From assembly GCF_900188355.1 (NCBI RefSeq), contig NZ_FZNX01000002.1:62001-126000 (forward strand): DNA of 64,000 nucleotides, written 5' to 3'. Of this stretch, positions 62,516-64,000 are shown in pieces (the stretch's first letter is position 1; every line of letters begins with the position of its first letter). Origin of the DNA: Lutibacter flavus (GTDB lineage Bacteria; Bacteroidota; Bacteroidia; Flavobacteriales; Flavobacteriaceae). The notes under the pieces were generated by a model. It was not told where the DNA came from. It saw nothing but the letters and a program-made list of their open reading frames with translations, and searched no databases. Both the position numbers and the translations under genes were made by a program.

Positions 62516-64000
62516 TTAATTTTGGTAAAAATAAATGCCTGTTGATTTTTGAATTTCAAACAGTTGTTCCTGCTTAAAAGGACTAGATTTTATTATTCCG
62601 GCTTTTTGCCCAATGGAATTAAATAATTGAACACCTAATATCTCTGCTCCAATTTTATTGGTAATTTGTAGTTCTTTACTAGTGTTATTCATAAACACTA
62701 AAATACCGTTTTGTAAAATTTCTTCCTCAACAGCTAACGTATTTAGAGACTTAAATGTTAATGAAAATCTATCTTTATATTCACCAGCCGGTAAATTAAT
62801 TTCAAAAGGTTGATCATTTATTTTTTTTGATTTTCCTGTATATGAATCTTTAATATAAAGCTCAACACTCGATTCAATATTTTCTAATGAATCTATTTTA
62901 ATTCTTGTCAATCCAGTCTCATTAACTATCAATCCTAAAGGTAGTTCTTGATCTAAACTAAAATTATTAACTCCTTGAATTACAAATTTACTTTGATTAA
63001 TTTCCCAATACATGTCTTCAGCATTAATCTCGGAAATTGGCGCGTCATACCCCAAATCAAAATTATTAGTTGCATTTTCATCAATTCCAACTACGATTTG
63101 ACGGTGATAACCAGATGGAGAATCAAACATTAACCTAATTATCGGTCGGTCGTTTACATTAACCTTTTCAGCTTTCTCTTTGGATTTTAATCCTTTCATA
63201 AATACTGAATTCCCCGGTGTTTCTTTTTCAAATATTCGCTGACTGTTTTTAAAATTAATAGCTCCTCCTGACACAGATGAAATACCCGTTAAAGCCACAT
63301 CCAGTGTTGCATACACAAAAAACCCTTGATTTACCGGAATATATTGTCCTGGAACTTTAGAACCTGTCGCACCAGTAGCATTAATACGTGCATCATTCGA
63401 GATTGCAGGAGCACCAGCTATTAAATTACGAGTTGCATATCCTCCAACATATGCTCCTAAATTATGCGAATCTTCTTTTCCAAAATGATCCCAAAAATAT
63501 AAGGCTCCATTAAAAATATTTGAAGCTGCTCTACCGCCGCTATCACTTATGTTATCCAAAATAAACTCATCCGCATCAATTGCAGACGGGTAAGGGTTCC
63601 CTATAAGTCTATCATCTCCTAAGGCTATATTTAATGTAAAGTTTCCATTGTAAGGTCTTCCTTTAAAAACGTAGTTTTGTTCTGTAGCAATAGGAATAGA
63701 ACCTGATGTTCCTTTCATAGTATAACCCTCGCCTGGTAATAAAGAAGTTAATTCATTAATTTTTATCCAAGCATCATAGTCGTCATGTGGGCCATTAAAT
63801 TTCCATAACCAATAACCGCTTATTGTTATTGGGTCAGATGGTCCTGCATCTGCTGCTGTATGTGACGCTTGAAAATTAATTATTTTAGGAGTGGCAGAAG
63901 TTGTACCATCCAATAAAACTCCAGGAGTACCTCCAGCTAAACTTAATGTTTGAGAACTATTTGTGCTTTCAATTCCAGTTCCATTTGTACCTGATCCTGC
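62516..64000 (-). CDS. 3' part of a giant surface protein paralogue, sorting domain truncated (partial)
   Basis: The reverse frame is open to the right edge of the window, so the gene's 5' part lies beyond it; about 494 residues are visible. They are clearly similar to the C-terminal region of the 1998-residue protein: RLIGNPYPSAIDADEFILDN versus RLIGNPYPSALDANEFILDN, and FVIQGVNNFSLDQELPLG versus FVIQGVSNFNKDQELPIG. The final sorting domain stops at STGIYFYQN, where the relative continues for about 17 residues (IIKINTSDGAISKKIIIE). The missing last strand and basic end are needed for T9SS export, so secretion may be lost. Confidence 0.85.
   Translation of the reverse strand, partial: AGSGTNGTGIESTNSSQTLSLAGGTPGVLLDGTTSATPKIINFQASHTAADAGPSDPITISGYWLWKFNGPHDDYDAWIKINELTSLLPGEGYTMKGTSGSIPIATEQNYVFKGRPYNGNFTLNIALGDDRLIGNPYPSAIDADEFILDNISDSGGRAASNIFNGALYFWDHFGKEDSHNLGAYVGGYATRNLIAGAPAISNDARINATGATGSKVPGQYIPVNQGFFVYATLDVALTGISSVSGGAINFKNSQRIFEKETPGNSVFMKGLKSKEKAEKVNVNDRPIIRLMFDSPSGYHRQIVVGIDENATNNFDLGYDAPISEINAEDMYWEINQSKFVIQGVNNFSLDQELPLGLIVNETGLTRIKIDSLENIESSVELYIKDSYTGKSKKINDQPFEINLPAGEYKDRFSLTFKSLNTLAVEEEILQNGILVFMNNTSKELQITNKIGAEILGVQLFNSIGQKAGIIKSSPFKQEQLFEIQKSTGIYFYQN

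Overview
The window is a low-GC bacterial chromosome segment, almost certainly from a member of the Flavobacteriaceae (Bacteroidota). The evidence is in the sequence: many genes have TAnnTTTG -7 boxes typical of this phylum, Shine-Dalgarno sequences are scarce, several exported proteins end in a type IX secretion (T9SS) type A sorting domain with a YPNP motif, and the families present (OmpA with thrombospondin type 3 repeats, DUF4292, HU-CCDC81/SPOR fusion, LytTR regulators, N-terminally extended peptidyl-tRNA hydrolase) are usual there. The genus cannot be fixed from this evidence. Most of the window is core chromosome: I see no prophage, insertion sequence, CRISPR array, toxin-antitoxin pair or recognisable defence island.

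Layout. 1-2.1 kb: a 53-residue lipoprotein, a LytTR regulator with a degenerate receiver domain, a 51-residue charged peptide and tRNA-Leu(CAA). 2.1-5.9 kb: prs, rplY and pth forward, facing queD, a small membrane protein and an enoyl-CoA hydratase. 5.9-11.4 kb: a reverse cluster running from an AddB-like nuclease through a hydrolase and a GNAT enzyme to a MATE exporter. 11.5-20.7 kb, all reverse: two OmpA/TSP3 proteins, kbl, the AddA-like helicase-nuclease, a barrel-only relative of the OmpA proteins and two tandem TerB-like proteins. 20.8-28.8 kb: mfd, an EamA transporter and a small unknown protein forward, a HAD phosphatase and dprA reverse, then the HU-CCDC81/SPOR protein and an acyl-CoA thioesterase forward.

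28.8-33.4 kb: a tight reverse cluster of TPR protein, DUF4292 lipoprotein and EnvC-like protein, preceded by a double ABC ATPase. 33.7-43.3 kb: a 1335-residue secreted metalloprotease, an ABC-F ATPase, a 110-bp tandem repeat with hairpins, a DEDDy exonuclease and two related T9SS lamin-tail proteins. 43.5-52.7 kb: a PhoB/PhoR-like two-component pair, a glycosyltransferase without a normal start codon, purD, a nucleosidase-like protein of unknown function, an S41 protease overlapping rnpA, and a glutaryl-CoA-dehydrogenase-like enzyme. 52.7-64 kb: a lipoprotein, a secreted zinc carboxypeptidase, a 1998-residue multidomain surface protein, and the 3' part of a relative of it that runs off the window.

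Functional themes. Genome maintenance: AddA and AddB homologues about 4.4 kb apart, Mfd, DprA and the exonuclease. Envelope: OmpA anchors, EnvC cluster, SPOR protein, S41 protease. Secretion: six proteins with a T9SS sorting domain, one of them truncated. No clearly undescribed multi-gene system emerges. The best leads are single-locus oddities: the pseudo-receiver, the missing glycosyltransferase start, the nucleosidase-like protein beside purD, four candidate leaderless promoters, the HU/SPOR tether and the 110-bp repeat.
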